This document shows positions 53,200-64,000 of a DNA stretch of 64,000 nt, in pieces. The stretch is from Pomphorhynchus laevis. Taxonomy: Eukaryota; Acanthocephala; Palaeacanthocephala; Echinorhynchida; Pomphorhynchidae. The DNA is taken from assembly GCA_012934845.2 (NCBI GenBank), contig WNNJ02002694.1, positions 264,967-328,966 on the forward strand, given 5' to 3'. How positions within the stretch are numbered: position 1 is the stretch's first letter; each line of letters starts with the position of its first letter. The notes under the pieces were generated by a model. It ran no database searches, was not told the DNA's origin, and saw only the letters and a list, made by a program, of their open reading frames with translations. Position numbers and translations under genes: made by a program.

Positions 53200-54640
53200 G
53201 TCGTGAGAAAATATCCTTCTCCTTCTTTTGTTCCCTTATAGATAATCAATATTTTCGTCCAAAATTTATCCTCATTTTCAATCTGCTTTCTGATCTCACC
53301 ATTCTACTGAGTTGGTCTGCAACAAAGTTTTCTTTGACTTACTTTTTCAACGTGATAATAAACTCTGAAGTGTCGTAATTTCCCATGACCTTTATTGTGC
53401 GTTTGACAGTGTTGATCATTCTACTCTCTTTCATTACCTTCACCACAATTACGGATTTTCTTCTGCTGTATGCTGGTTCTCTTTTTATCTATCTGAACAA
53501 TCTTTGGTGCATATTCCAATGCGTCTCTCTACCTCTTGCTCTCTCCTGTAGCAATAAATAATTTAATAAATTGATCATTTCGATAAAATTAAATGTGTTC
53601 GGATCAATTATTTTCTCTTTTCTCCTTAGAGATATCTTCATCATTAAATGTATCAGTATTAAATGTACCATTAAATGTAACTTCTGTATCATGCAATATG
53701 CTAATGGCATTCTCGTTTTATTCTCATTCTCTTGATCATCTCATCGATGATTTCTTCTATTCTACGAATCATCTTGTCTCCTTATATAAGCATATTTTCT
53801 CGTTTCGTTTGTATCTTAACCATTCGGGTCTAGCATCTTATGACTATCCCTTATTTCCTCTGCTTCTCTCTTCCCTCGGTATTTCTTAATTCAACCGTTC
53901 TTTTTATTGTTGATCATCCCAATTTTTTGGGAGTTCACTTCCACAACTTCTTTGTCTCGATCTATTCGTTCGCAACAAAACCCGATCTTGCAATCTCATA
54001 TTTTGCGAACTTCGTCATGTCAGATAATCGCTTGATTTTAACCCCAGTTACTCTCTTATGTTCAGTTTATTGTTTCCTAATATCGCTTATTGCTTCCGTA
54101 TTTTTGTCTTATCTTCTAAATCCTTTCTTCTTCCTCTCCGAGGCCTCGTAAATTCCGCCATGCTTATCCTTTTTCGCCTCCGTCGTTTTGTTCACATTTC
54201 CTTTTGAATCTCTAAACTCAACTGGCTGATTATGGAAAACCGGATTTTTATTCCGTATCCTTTGTATCATTTTTCGACTTTTTCTATAAACTCGAATTCT
54301 TATCTGCATATTTCTACACTTACTGAATCTCGCCTTACATCCATAAATCTTCGTTAATGTTACTCTCTTCTTCTCCATGTTCTGTCATTTTCCTCAAATT
54401 GTGGCAGTCGTTCCTTTTTTATTGCCGATTCTCTTCTTTAAAAAAATGCGTTCCGCCATCCGCTCAACCGCCTCCTTTCCATTCTTCAAACAAGTTTCCG
54501 CTCTTTTTGTTCCAAAAAACTGATTCAATTATTCACACTCTTTTGAACCGTAATTTCCCTAATAAAACCTGTTTCGTCATGCAGCTTATTGGTTTTACAA
54601 TGCTCAGTATACTGAACGCAATTATATGTCTGCCTAAAGA
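53200..54640 (+). mobile_element. CR1/L2-like LINE (family F), strongly decayed RT fragment
   Basis: Short scattered matches to the RT at 30.0-31.6 kb, in order: the AFD..DHS segment near 53400-53440, 'NMLMAF' in place of QYADDI near 53700, a region matching the thumb near 53910, and the C-terminal 'FFK'-like end near 54490. Broken throughout. The oldest of the three copies. Confidence 0.65.
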
Positions 54641-54649
54641 TTTGTGATT

Positions 54650-55185
54650 AATTTCTTTAGCAAATAGTCTAATTTTTGTAGTAATCAAGATATCATAAAA
54701 GGCAAGCTGTCTACAGATCTATGCATCTATCAGTAAAATTCCAACTAAAATATCACCGGGCAGGATTCCGTAAAAAAATCGTTTTATTCTTCGCAACTGT
54801 TGCATAAACAATTAAATGAATTAACTAAAATTAGACAAAAATTTAAAAGTTAAAATTAAATTGTTTGGTCGGATGATGTAAGTCTTTTAAGATGTAATTC
54901 GTATAAGCGTATCTGAATTCGGTAGTAAAATTGTATCCCACTCATGAGCTTACATTTTGATGAAACGGATTGTCAGCTAAGCTTGTTCTTCATTCGTGCT
55001 CTTCAACTAAAATATTATGTGCGAAATACACATCTTAAATAAAAAATTATGTTTATCTTCGTAAAAAAATAATTCCAGTACACCAAAAATTATTTAACGA
55101 TTAAAATATTTTTTATGACGCATTTCAATTGTTAATGATTTATATAGCAGGACTGCGTTGTTGAATTGTACTATAATTTTACTAA
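54650..55185. other. AT-rich intergenic sequence
   Basis: No gene or clear repeat seen. Confidence 0.5.
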
Positions 55186-55190
55186 GCTAA

Positions 55191-55710
55191 TACGTTCTCA
55201 GATGCAAAAAAAGTTCAACGATGAATGATTTAATATTTTTGTAGAAGATAAATTTCAATATAAATTTCTGAAACGATACCATTCCGCATGAATTATGTTG
55301 AAAATCATTTAAGCCCGACGAGAAAGAACGACGATAACAGTATTAGATACCGCTTCGTCATTACAATGACTCATCAGTGACAGATCCCTCCCACTGCTGG
55401 ATGCAGATGAGGATTAGCAGACGGCAAGAAACGAAACATATGTATGAGGTACTAGAACACCTCTAGTAACCTCATAGAGTGCTCTACTAAGCAAATACGT
55501 TCTCATATGCAAAAAAATTTTCAACGTGGAATGATTTAATATTTTTGTACAAGATAAATTTCAATGTGTAAACCTTTGCGGAAAAAATTGTAAAATTGCA
55601 AAAAAATATTGAATTGCAAAAAGCAAATGTTCAACATGGAATGATTTAATATTTTTGTATATAAATTTTAATTTGCAAACCTTTGCGGTAAAAATGTTGA
55701 TTATGGTAAA
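55191..55710 (-). repeat. Tandem element, about 295-bp period, with hammerhead-like core
   Basis: Direct copies of an 80-bp segment at 55191-55263 and 55486-55563 ('aatacgttctca' then 'atgatttaatatttttgta'), and a third partial at 55617-55710. Between the first two, the minus strand has a hammerhead-like core (55335-55382). Orientation is assigned from that core. It resembles a decayed animal retrozyme. Confidence 0.5.
55335..55382 (-). ncRNA. Degenerate hammerhead-like sequence
   Basis: The minus strand reads CUGAUGA, a perfect 5-bp stem (GUCAU, loop UGUA, AUGAC), then GAAG instead of GAAA, followed by a possible 6-bp stem CGGUAU/AUACUG. A matching stem I could not be found, so it is probably inactive. 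Confidence 0.4.
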
Positions 55711-56770
55711 TCCTATTTTACGATTAGATTAAAGAATGTTCTAAAATATTCAATTTTCAATGCCGTTCGGTATATTTAATAATAAAAGAAATTGCGGCTG
55801 TTCATATAATGCGTCGGTGATAACTAAAAAATATAAATAGTTTAAAAATCAGCAGCTGAACGATCGAGAGCTTTATGAAGTTAAACAAAATTAATATTTA
55901 TATTAACCAATTAGTTTTTTTCGAGAATTGCATTAAGATAACAAAATTCAGTAAGTACATATTAATACAAGGCTAAGCAGTTATTCTTTATCCAAATGCA
56001 TATTTTAATTCGATTTGAGATTTAATTTTGACTGTTCCTTGCAACATAGACTATTCCATGCAAGTCTTTAATTTAATCGATATCAGACAGTCAACTTATC
56101 CAAATCAAACTCGATTTGAGAGCACCTATCAAATCTTCACTTTGCTTGTTAGACCAAAGTGAAGATAAATGCTAAAAATATGCCCACTGAATAGTAGACA
56201 TATGCAGATACAAATGTTAAAATGTGCTTTAAGGGATTACCCTACCAACTGCATTAATAGAATGTTAATATTTTATTTATTTTTAAATAAAATATATTAT
56301 TAATTATATTTATATAATTATATTTTATTAATCACTTATAATAAGTATAATTAGTTAATTTAGGTAAGCACGTTCATAAACTATTTTAGCAAGCAAATTT
56401 AGATAGTTTATATAATTTATAATCATAAATATTTTTGTTTGACTAAAAATGTCAAATATTGCAGGCGAGCATCAAATAATTCCTCGTCGTTATTCTCGCA
56501 TTTCAATTTCGTTTATTAATTTAAATTTTAATTAAATTTAAATTGTAATTAATTTAAATTTAACATTGTAAATGTTACATTGTAATTTGTATATTAATAA
56601 TATACATTGTAATTTGTATATTAATAATGCGTTTATAATATATATAATTCAAAATAGTTAAAAAATATCAACTATAAGCTATAATGGTCTTAATGATGCG
56701 AAAATTCGATTTTTTAATATTTTAGATATTAGATATTTTTCTAAATTGCCAACATAAGATTAAATTATTT
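55711..56770. other. AT-rich intergenic sequence
   Basis: Some short inverted and repeated AT words near 56515-56640 (such as 'acattgtaatttgtatatta' twice). No gene seen. Confidence 0.5.
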
Positions 56771-56860
56771 CAGATCAAGAAATAGAACCGAATTATTCTT
56801 GCAAGATTCAAAGTCGCTACGTATGCCCAGTCATCCTATGTGTGACGACAAACTTCAACA

Positions 56861-56903
56861 ACGGTATACGCGTTTCGCTCTAACGGAGCTCATCAGTACC
56901 GTG
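56861..56903 (-). ncRNA. Hammerhead ribozyme, minimal type I
   Basis: On the minus strand: stem I strand ACGGUA, core CUGAUGA, stem II GCUC/GAGC with loop CGUUA, core GAA, a 2-bp stem III (AC/GU) closed by GC, cleavage triplet GUA, then stem I strand UACCGU. All core bases of the consensus are present and stem I has 6 pairs. Predicted cleavage lies between 56867 and 56866. Such short stem III forms are typical of Penelope-linked hammerheads and may act as dimers. Confidence 0.88.
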
Positions 56904-57324
56904 ACTTTAATAATCATCCATAGGCACTTTAACACACGCTTAAACAATGTCGTAAGCTCGAAAAACAGAACTACCCTTAAACTGAATCATTGGATGGAAT
57001 TTAGCACAAGCTCTGTGCATGGCGGTGCGTATTGCCGTTTGACCATGCATCAGGCACTAAATTCCTTTTAATAGAAATGCTGTTTTACAGGGACACTTTA
57101 AAGTGTACAAATATATAAAATATAATTTGTTGTTACACCTGCCCTGGGACACACAATGGTGTACTCGTAAATAAATCACTATGTTTTCCTCATGAAGAGG
57201 CATAAACACCAGGCAGCATTCTATATATCCTCATCAGATCAAGAAATGGAACCGAATTATTCTCGCAATATTCAAAGTCGCCACGTATGCCAAGTCATCC
57301 TATGTGTGACGACAAACTTCAACA

Positions 57325-57367
57325 ACGGTATTCGCGTTTCGCTCTAACGGAGCTCATCAGTACCGTG
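57325..57367 (-). ncRNA. Hammerhead ribozyme, second copy
   Basis: Identical to the copy at 56861-56903 except one base: the cleavage triplet reads GAA in place of GUA (position 57332). That breaks the A15.1-U16.1 pair, so this copy is likely weak or inactive. Confidence 0.8.
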
Positions 57368-57479
57368 ACTTTAATAATCATCCATAGGCACTTTAACACA
57401 CGCTTAAGCAATGTCGTAAGCTCGAAAAACAGAACTACCCTTAATCTGAATCATCAGAGGAAATTTAGTAAAATATAGT

Positions 57480-57484
<5 letters not shown>

Positions 57485-57511
<27 letters not shown>

Positions 57512-57512
57512 C
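57485..57512. repeat. (TA)n microsatellite
   Basis: A short uninterrupted TA run directly after the retrozyme-like element. Confidence 0.9.
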
Positions 57513-57539
57513 AAGTGATTTTTCGCAATAACAATTTAT

Positions 57540-58365
57540 ATATATTAAAATCAGTATCTATAATACAATATAATTGTAATTTAATTGCACTATATTATAT
57601 TTTCCAATCTAAAAATTGTTTTCTAATATGCCATAAAAGATCAGTGTATTTTTAGTTAAGTTTTCCTCTCATCAAATGTTGATGTATATTGTTTAGCTTA
57701 ACTTAGACTTTAAGCTATATTTTAACTTAACATAAACTCAGAAAAGTGTTTATCTCAAACTATTCTTACTTTCGTATGTAAATTAAAACATATCATATAT
57801 TTAACTTTGTCATTAGGCTATCAGAATAAATTTTCCGGTATATTTGATATAATTGGCTCACTACTGCGAAAAATAGTCATAAACTAATATATTAATGCAA
57901 TAAAAATACCAGAGATAAACATAATATATAAATATGACATTTATATAACATTATTGATATAACATTATTATATAACATTATTTGATAAAATACATCAAAA
58001 TGATTTATAATACACAATTAATTGTAGTCTTGCGAAAAATCAGTTAACAAATATGTTGCTACATTTTAAAACCCATATTTGAAGTGAACTTCAATCATCA
58101 GCTTTATTTGTTTGAATGGGTCATACTTTGATATAGTTCTAATTAAGTGCTTAGAATACGTTGCGACTACCTTTGTGATATATACAGTTAGTATCTATAA
58201 TACAATATAGTTGTAATATATTTCAATATAATACAATATTATACTAAATAAGATAATATAACCTATATTTGAATGTGTGACACTTTGCTCTAATCGCCAG
58301 TCTGATTAAGTGCTTAGATTACGTTGTGACTGCCTTCATGATACATTTAAATTAGTACTGATTTA
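57540..58365 (+). repeat. Diverged direct repeats
   Basis: 'agtatctataatacaatata' occurs near 57552 and 58188. A segment beginning 'aagtgcttaga' with 'tacgttg' occurs at 58145 and 58314 (about 170 bp apart). AT-rich between; no gene. Confidence 0.6.
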
Positions 58366-59375
58366 CTGATTTATACTGATTTATATTATACTATAGGATT
58401 GCCTTTATTTTAATCTCAATGATACTATTTTATATTTAGATAATAATTAGTACCATAATTATATTGTAATACTTTGTAATAACTATTTGAAAGATTACTG
58501 CGCGTCAAATTTTTTAGAAATAAAGTTGTTGTTCACTTAACTTCGAGATGGTCGTTTCAGAAACATTTCGAATCTAAAATTTGCAAAATTGTAAATTTAA
58601 TATCATTTGCAAATAATGTATCTTTATTGTTGTTCAATAAGCCATGTCACTACATCGCTATCATGTTAATGCATATTATCAATTATTGTCTTGATGCTAT
58701 CTTAATGTTACCTTCCTTTTCAAAACATTAAGCAAATCGATAGATGTAAATGGATATCTCGAGGAGATTTGTAAATGACACTCAACTCCGTTAGCTTACT
58801 TACTAAATCAGTAGGCGCTATCATTTGAACCTCATCAGAGCATAGCGTTATCAAGTACCACAGCTTTCATAAAACATAATATACGTCGGGAGGGCAGTCT
58901 AAATAGACTTGATGCGGTACTTTCATAGAGACCCCAAGTGGTTTACATCAAATGGGTAGCAACCGAATTTAATCGGTCAATGTATATAGATTCGACCTGC
59001 TTACACGGATATCATGTTAAGCTTTGCAAAATAGTATTGAAGTTTTACGAACTATTCATTATTTGTCGATACAAATATTGCGATAAGGCATTCGACGACT
59101 TCACGTTATTAGCTGACGAAAAATCAAATCTTGTCAATGTATGATCAGAACAATCAAAACTGTTATTTTCTACCTATTTTCAGTTCATGTACTATGTTTA
59201 TATTTTTATGACCCAGCTTCAAAAGACGGCAGGGTCAAATAAATAATCATATTAAAATGTAAACTTTTCGATAGTAAAATGCAGTGTTCATTGAATTGGC
59301 CTAGTTTTCTTAATTACTGATATTAGATTTAACTTACATTAGGTTGTTTAGATACATTTAAAAAATGTATGTCAT
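58366..59375. other. AT-rich intergenic sequence
   Basis: No gene recognised. Near 58810-58855 the minus strand has CUGAUGAG between GCUAU and AUAGC, without the other hammerhead parts. Confidence 0.45.
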
Positions 59376-59378
59376 AGA

Positions 59379-59437
59379 GGCAACCGAAAAACGGTTATTC
59401 GGTACTTCATTCTACCAATGAGTGTTGCCGAGTACTC
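59379..59437 (+). other. Structured motif, type c
   Basis: GGCAAC and GUUGCC pair, and GGUAC pairs with GUACU, in the same 1-2-1'-2' order as the motif at 7169. The core is partly changed (CAAUGAG). The pairings are kept although the bases differ from type a. A single copy, not in tandem here. Confidence 0.45.
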
Positions 59438-59449
59438 TATCTCTTCGGT

Positions 59450-61510
59450 GCTATAGTGGTTCTATAGATGTGACATCGAACCTGAATTTTCTAGATCGAA
59501 ACCAGTTTCAATCGGCAACTACATTTAATATGTTACGAATTCAATTCAGAATCTTTGCGTTGTTTCATTCCGCACATCCGGGTTCAACTTATATAATTAT
59601 GTAGCTAAATTTATTAGGACACTGCGCCTTTCGACTTGGTTAAATCAAAACAAGTTATAAAATAAGCACATATTATATCAGATCACATCAGGAACAAATT
59701 ATCTGCTCGAATATGCAGCTTTGATTTTAGTCCACAGCTCGAGTTTCCTGCGGCACATAGAGACTTAGATGGTCAGACGTAAGTCACTACATACTTAAAT
59801 ATATCGCTTAACAATATTATAGTTGAATATCTTACAGTATTGTATATATGTATATTGATATAATACATATATGTACGGATAATAGTATTAAATAGTATTA
59901 TAGTATTTAAATATATAAAATAATTATAATAAATAATTTGTTTAGCTATAAAATATGCATTGTATTATAGCAGATTTAAATATTAATACATATGGTTAAT
60001 AAATTTTATATTAACAAAATGTGTTGCCTTTTTCATTTTCCATTAATTTTTAAGTTCATTTTCAATTCATCTTGATACTATTATTTTGTTGATTAATCAT
60101 ATTTAGATGGCGGGTACCGCACAATCTAAATAACAATAAAGTCCGTGTTTATTATTCAAAAAGGGCATGTCTCGTTAGTTGCCCAATTTGTATATTAATA
60201 TATACTTTTGTATAGTATAGACTAGAATATACATTGCAAATTAAGCTTAAAAGTTACATTTTATTAATAAATATACATTAATAAATGTACATTTAATTTA
60301 TATAAATTAATTTTATGTTTGAGCGTTTTAAATTTTGTAGTCATTATTGCTAGATAGCCAATTCACCTTACCACATATCATTCTACACCATGGGCTGTCG
60401 ATAAACTCTGCGTTAAATATTCATAGATTTATTTCACTACTTCTTTGTGTTTTGCATAATAGCATTATTCCCTTTGCCTAATCATTTGATATATCAATAT
60501 TTAGCTTATACCTTACTTAGTTGACTTATTTAGACATAAACTAAGTTCCAAATCCGATGGTCAATAATATTTGACGATTTTAAATTTTAATCTTTTGAAT
60601 TTAATGCTATGCGATATAATTTACATTAAAAAGTTGTCTTATTTTATAATTTAATGCTGAACGATGTATACATTGAACTGTTAAATCAACTATTACGTTA
60701 AAACGAACTGTTTGCGAACGAAAATAAGCATCTTCCTTGCTAGGGCAGTTTCCATGTGCTTGCGAGCTCCCAGATCCGCGCGACATTTACCTATTGTAAC
60801 ATCTGAGAACGTTCAAGTTCAAATACAGATAACGCGGAACGCTATGTCGACCACCTCAAGAGACTTGCTTTATCAATGAGTTATTTAAGTCATTGACATA
60901 TCGACTGCGAAATTTGCTGATTTTAATGACTGTTGCTCACTAGGAGACGTTTGTAACATTGTGTTTTGATTTTTTGTTTTGTTTTGACTAATAACTATCT
61001 TAATAACTATAACTAATAACTATCTTACATTAATTTAATTGAACTATTAAATCAACTATTACGTTAAAAGCGTCTTGCATTACGGATAGTAAACATACGA
61101 TTAGACTCATTTTTTCATCGTTGCGTTGTTTAAAATTGCAATCTAAAGAGAGAAGACAAGCTGTACGCAAATGTTAAACTTATTGCAAGTGCTGATTACA
61201 CATATTCTATATCTTGAAATGCTAATTTCTTTATATTTAAAAATTTTAATTTACTTAAAATAAAAATGTGAACCGTGCAATTCATATTTACATAGCATGT
61301 AACCTAGCAGCAGAGCAGCAACAAGGAAACACTTAAAGAATTTAACGAATTCTAACGATCACAGCACGCTACACTCGAATTTTTTTGCCCATGCTAAGAG
61401 AGAGAAGATATGGAGGAAAAGTTTTTAAAAAGTACAGCTTTAGTGCCATATGTTACATAATATTACACTTATAATTGTAACTTCCATGAAAGTATAGTCC
61501 ACGTATTTCT
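59450..61510. other. Intergenic region upstream of the Rab27-like gene
   Basis: Mostly AT-rich. 60720-60900 is less so ('gagctcccagatccgcgcga') and could include the gene's promoter or a 5' exon. 'aaatcaactattacgttaaa' occurs at about 60684 and 61049. No start site can be fixed. Confidence 0.4.
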
Positions 61511-61511
61511 C

Positions 61512-61742
61512 ATGTTTGATATTGAAGACGATAGCGCAGATGATTACGATTTTTTATTAAAGCTCCTTGCATTGGGAGACTCCGGAGTGGGAAAAACCAC
61601 TTTCCTACATCGATACACGTCAGGAGAATTTAATTCCAGGTTTGTGGCAACTATTGGCATTGATTTCAGGGAAAAGAAATTGGACTACTACTGGCCAAAA
61701 ACGAACACAGGTAAACCATATCACCTGCGTCTACAATTATGG
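61512..61742 (+). CDS. Rab27-like small GTPase, first coding exon
   Basis: Rab27 proteins control docking and release of secretory and lysosome-related vesicles; they bind membranes through a C-terminal lipid and effectors through the switch regions. The exon encodes 77 residues: a short acidic start, '[19 protein letters not shown]' with the P-loop (GDSGVGKT, residues about 21-28), '[19 protein letters not shown]' with the switch I Thr, and 'IDFREKKL'. It ends at 'HLRLQLW' before the donor GTGAGT at 61743. The next exon should start with the DTAGQE motif but is not seen before 64000. The 'GIDFREK' stretch and the insert after it favour Rab27 over Rab3 or Rab8. The ATG fits the family's length. 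Confidence 0.9.
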
Positions 61743-62265
61743 GTGAGTTTTCAAGTAATGTACATCAGACTTGCAAAAGTCAAATTATATTATATTCGCT
61801 AACTGCCAAAAACGCACAGTAGTATGGTATCATTGAATATTATATTCATTACCCACGTTATACGATCATTGAATCGCTATAATCTAAAACCGCAGAACAC
61901 GGTCAATCATATTTTCTATATTTTTAGCTGTTCACAGTAATATTTTGAATTATGAAGTTAATTGAAGTGCTAACTTGAGGTGTCAATGCGAATAAAAAAT
62001 TCAATTTGAATGGCTTAAACAAATTATTCGTTGGTTTTAAAAAATATTAATATTATACAACATATAATAAGGCTTTTTTACTTATTTTTATATTTAAGTA
62101 AATATCGAGAAGGCATTTTATACATTTATTATAATGATACGGCTTTTTAACATTAACATTTATTTATATTTTATTTATGTCCATTTATATTTCATCAACT
62201 TAAAAATACACTACGAAAGGTATTAATTAAATTAAGATATTAGTTGCAACATATTAATCAAATCA
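61743..62265 (+). other. Rab27-like intron, AT-rich
   Basis: No further exon, gene or clear repeat seen. The intron probably continues through the repeats to the right edge. Confidence 0.5.
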
Positions 62266-62705
62266 GCTAACTGAGTCTACGTATGTAATATAATTATAAA
62301 ATAAACAAAACATAATAATGCTAAATCAAAATTTAATAATTAAATAATAAAATTAATAATTGTTTTTAGATTTTCTATAATTTAAATCAAGTTAAAATAA
62401 AAAATTGAAATTTAAAATAAACTTCATTTTTATGAATTGACTAATAAATAACAGACGTTGTATCAGAATAAGGATTAGAGGTAATCAGAAGGAACTGCTA
62501 TGCTATCAGGTTTCGGCCCTTAACTCACCTACAAAAGATAACAGCTGGGCCAAATACGTCTTAAAGACGTATTTCATCTAATTAAATTTAATTATCTAGT
62601 ATATCTTATTCTAATACAATGTATATTATTTATTATCCATCCATAAAAATTTCCCGCTAATGATTTTAAATTTATTTTTAATATTATTGTGTTGATTTAT
62701 ATATT
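62266..62705 (+). repeat. Dispersed repeat, Penelope-associated (copy 2)
   Basis: Matches 1795-2215. Contains a perfect short hairpin (aaatacgtctt / aagacgtattt) at about 62547-62569. It directly follows, in the minus-strand sense, the end of a Penelope-type RT relic, so it is probably that element's 3' or terminal-repeat region. Confidence 0.65.
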
Positions 62706-63190
62706 TTACTATTTTCTGTAATAGAATTTCTTAAAATTTTATTATTTAATGTATTATATTTTATATTTAATGGTATGCATGAATGCTCATGCAAAAATAT
62801 GTTTCTTGTAAATTTAAATATGTCATCTTTACGATATAAATTAATAGTAGTTTTAGTTAATGTTAATTTAATGTTCATATCTAGATATACACCTTCTTTA
62901 TCATCAATATTGGTTTTGTTAAGAATAAGGCTTTCTGGATAAATTTGTTAACTAATTGAATAAAAATTATTAGAATTAAATACACATATATCATCAATGT
63001 ATCGAACATATATTTCATATATTTATATAGTTTAGATTTAGTTTTTACACAGTTATGAACAAATTCATATTCTATAAAGCTTAAAAACAAGTCAGCTATA
63101 ATTGGGCTACTATTACCTCCCATTGGAACACCTTTTACTTGTCTAAATATAGATGTCCCTACTTTTAAATAATTTTGATTTATCAAAATA
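62684..63190 (-). mobile_element. Penelope-type reverse transcriptase relic
   Basis: The minus strand reads 'FRQVKGVPMGGNSSPIIADL', 'FLSFIEYEFV', a degraded 'YMKYMFDT' at the catalytic region, then 'LILNKTNIDDKEGVYLDMN' and 'KLTLTKTTINLYRKDD'. The GxPMG and IADLFL style matches the RT of Penelope-like or related elements, not LTR elements. Broken by about one or two frame changes. No endonuclease is attached here. Confidence 0.7.
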
Positions 63191-63215
63191 TTTAGGGATT
63201 CTATTAATTCAATTT

Positions 63216-63953
<738 letters not shown>

Positions 63954-64000
63954 CATAAATAAGAATCCATCAAAGGATCACCAGTCCCGATTCCAATCGA

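Larger units (their letters stand above)
56771..57470 (-). mobile_element. Retrozyme-like tandem element, 464-bp period
   Basis: One full unit (56771-57234) and about half of a second (57235-57470) in direct tandem, well matched. Each carries a hammerhead ribozyme on the minus strand, 464 bp apart. This is the layout of animal retrozymes: small non-autonomous units thought to circulate as self-cleaved circular RNA and to be copied by Penelope-type reverse transcriptase. No protein is encoded. Confidence 0.75.

Noticed and set aside
56799-57071. 90-codon frame repeated at 57287-57478
   Set aside because: Present in both copies only because the retrozyme-like unit is duplicated; it runs opposite to the ribozyme strand and no protein family is recognised.
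58810-58860. CUGAUGAG between GCUAU and AUAGC on the minus strand
   Set aside because: A stem I could form, but stem II, GAAA and a cleavage triplet are missing.

Overview
The window looks like part of an invertebrate animal genome, probably an arthropod, though the sequence does not settle the group. It is very AT-rich. The host genes are spliced genes of eukaryotic housekeeping and membrane-traffic families: hexokinase, VPS29, the V-ATPase c'' proteolipid and a Rab27-like GTPase. Rab27 points to an animal. The rest is mostly LINE retrotransposons of at least five families, Penelope-like remnants, AT-rich satellite arrays and small tandem elements that carry hammerhead-type ribozyme sequences. 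No bacterial operon, CRISPR array, rRNA gene or intact tRNA gene is visible.

Layout. 1-5 kb: the last four exons of a hexokinase gene (+), whose introns hold dispersed repeats and an antisense coding-like relic. 5-9 kb: a Penelope GIY-YIG endonuclease relic (-), a 360-bp tandem repeat family with a conserved foldable motif, and a near-perfect 79-bp-arm palindrome. 10-10.6 kb: VPS29 (-). 12-38.1 kb: one V-ATPase c'' gene (-) about 26 kb long for under 200 codons. One of its introns is only 43 bp. The two largest (about 12.3 and 11.6 kb) hold two AT satellites (about 2 and 6.8 kb) and a pile of LINEs: two related elements with restriction-like-endonuclease tails, a CR1/L2-like element, and pieces of Jockey/I-like and other LINEs.

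38-51 kb: upstream of that gene lie a 1.2-kb segment with inverted ends, a reversed decayed CR1/L2-like LINE, a LINE interrupted by a nearly full-length Jockey/I-like LINE, another reversed LINE, and a second cluster of the 360-bp repeats. 51-61 kb: mostly AT-rich sequence, with a decayed CR1/L2-like piece and two tandem elements resembling animal retrozymes. The better one (464-bp period, 56.77-57.47 kb) carries a textbook minimal hammerhead ribozyme on the minus strand. 61.5 kb: the first coding exon of a Rab27-like gene (+). 62.2-64 kb: a Penelope-type reverse transcriptase relic with its associated repeat, a long (TA)n run, and a 453-bp element with perfect 56-bp inverted ends and a tRNA-like interior.

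The host genes have no evident joint function beyond general cell physiology and endosomal or organelle work (retromer, proton pump, secretory Rab). The most notable content is the RNA-like repeats: one confident hammerhead locus, one degenerate one, and a recurring motif with hammerhead-like boxes whose paired arms vary together between copies. All coordinates of spliced exons were inferred by eye from splice signals and family similarity.
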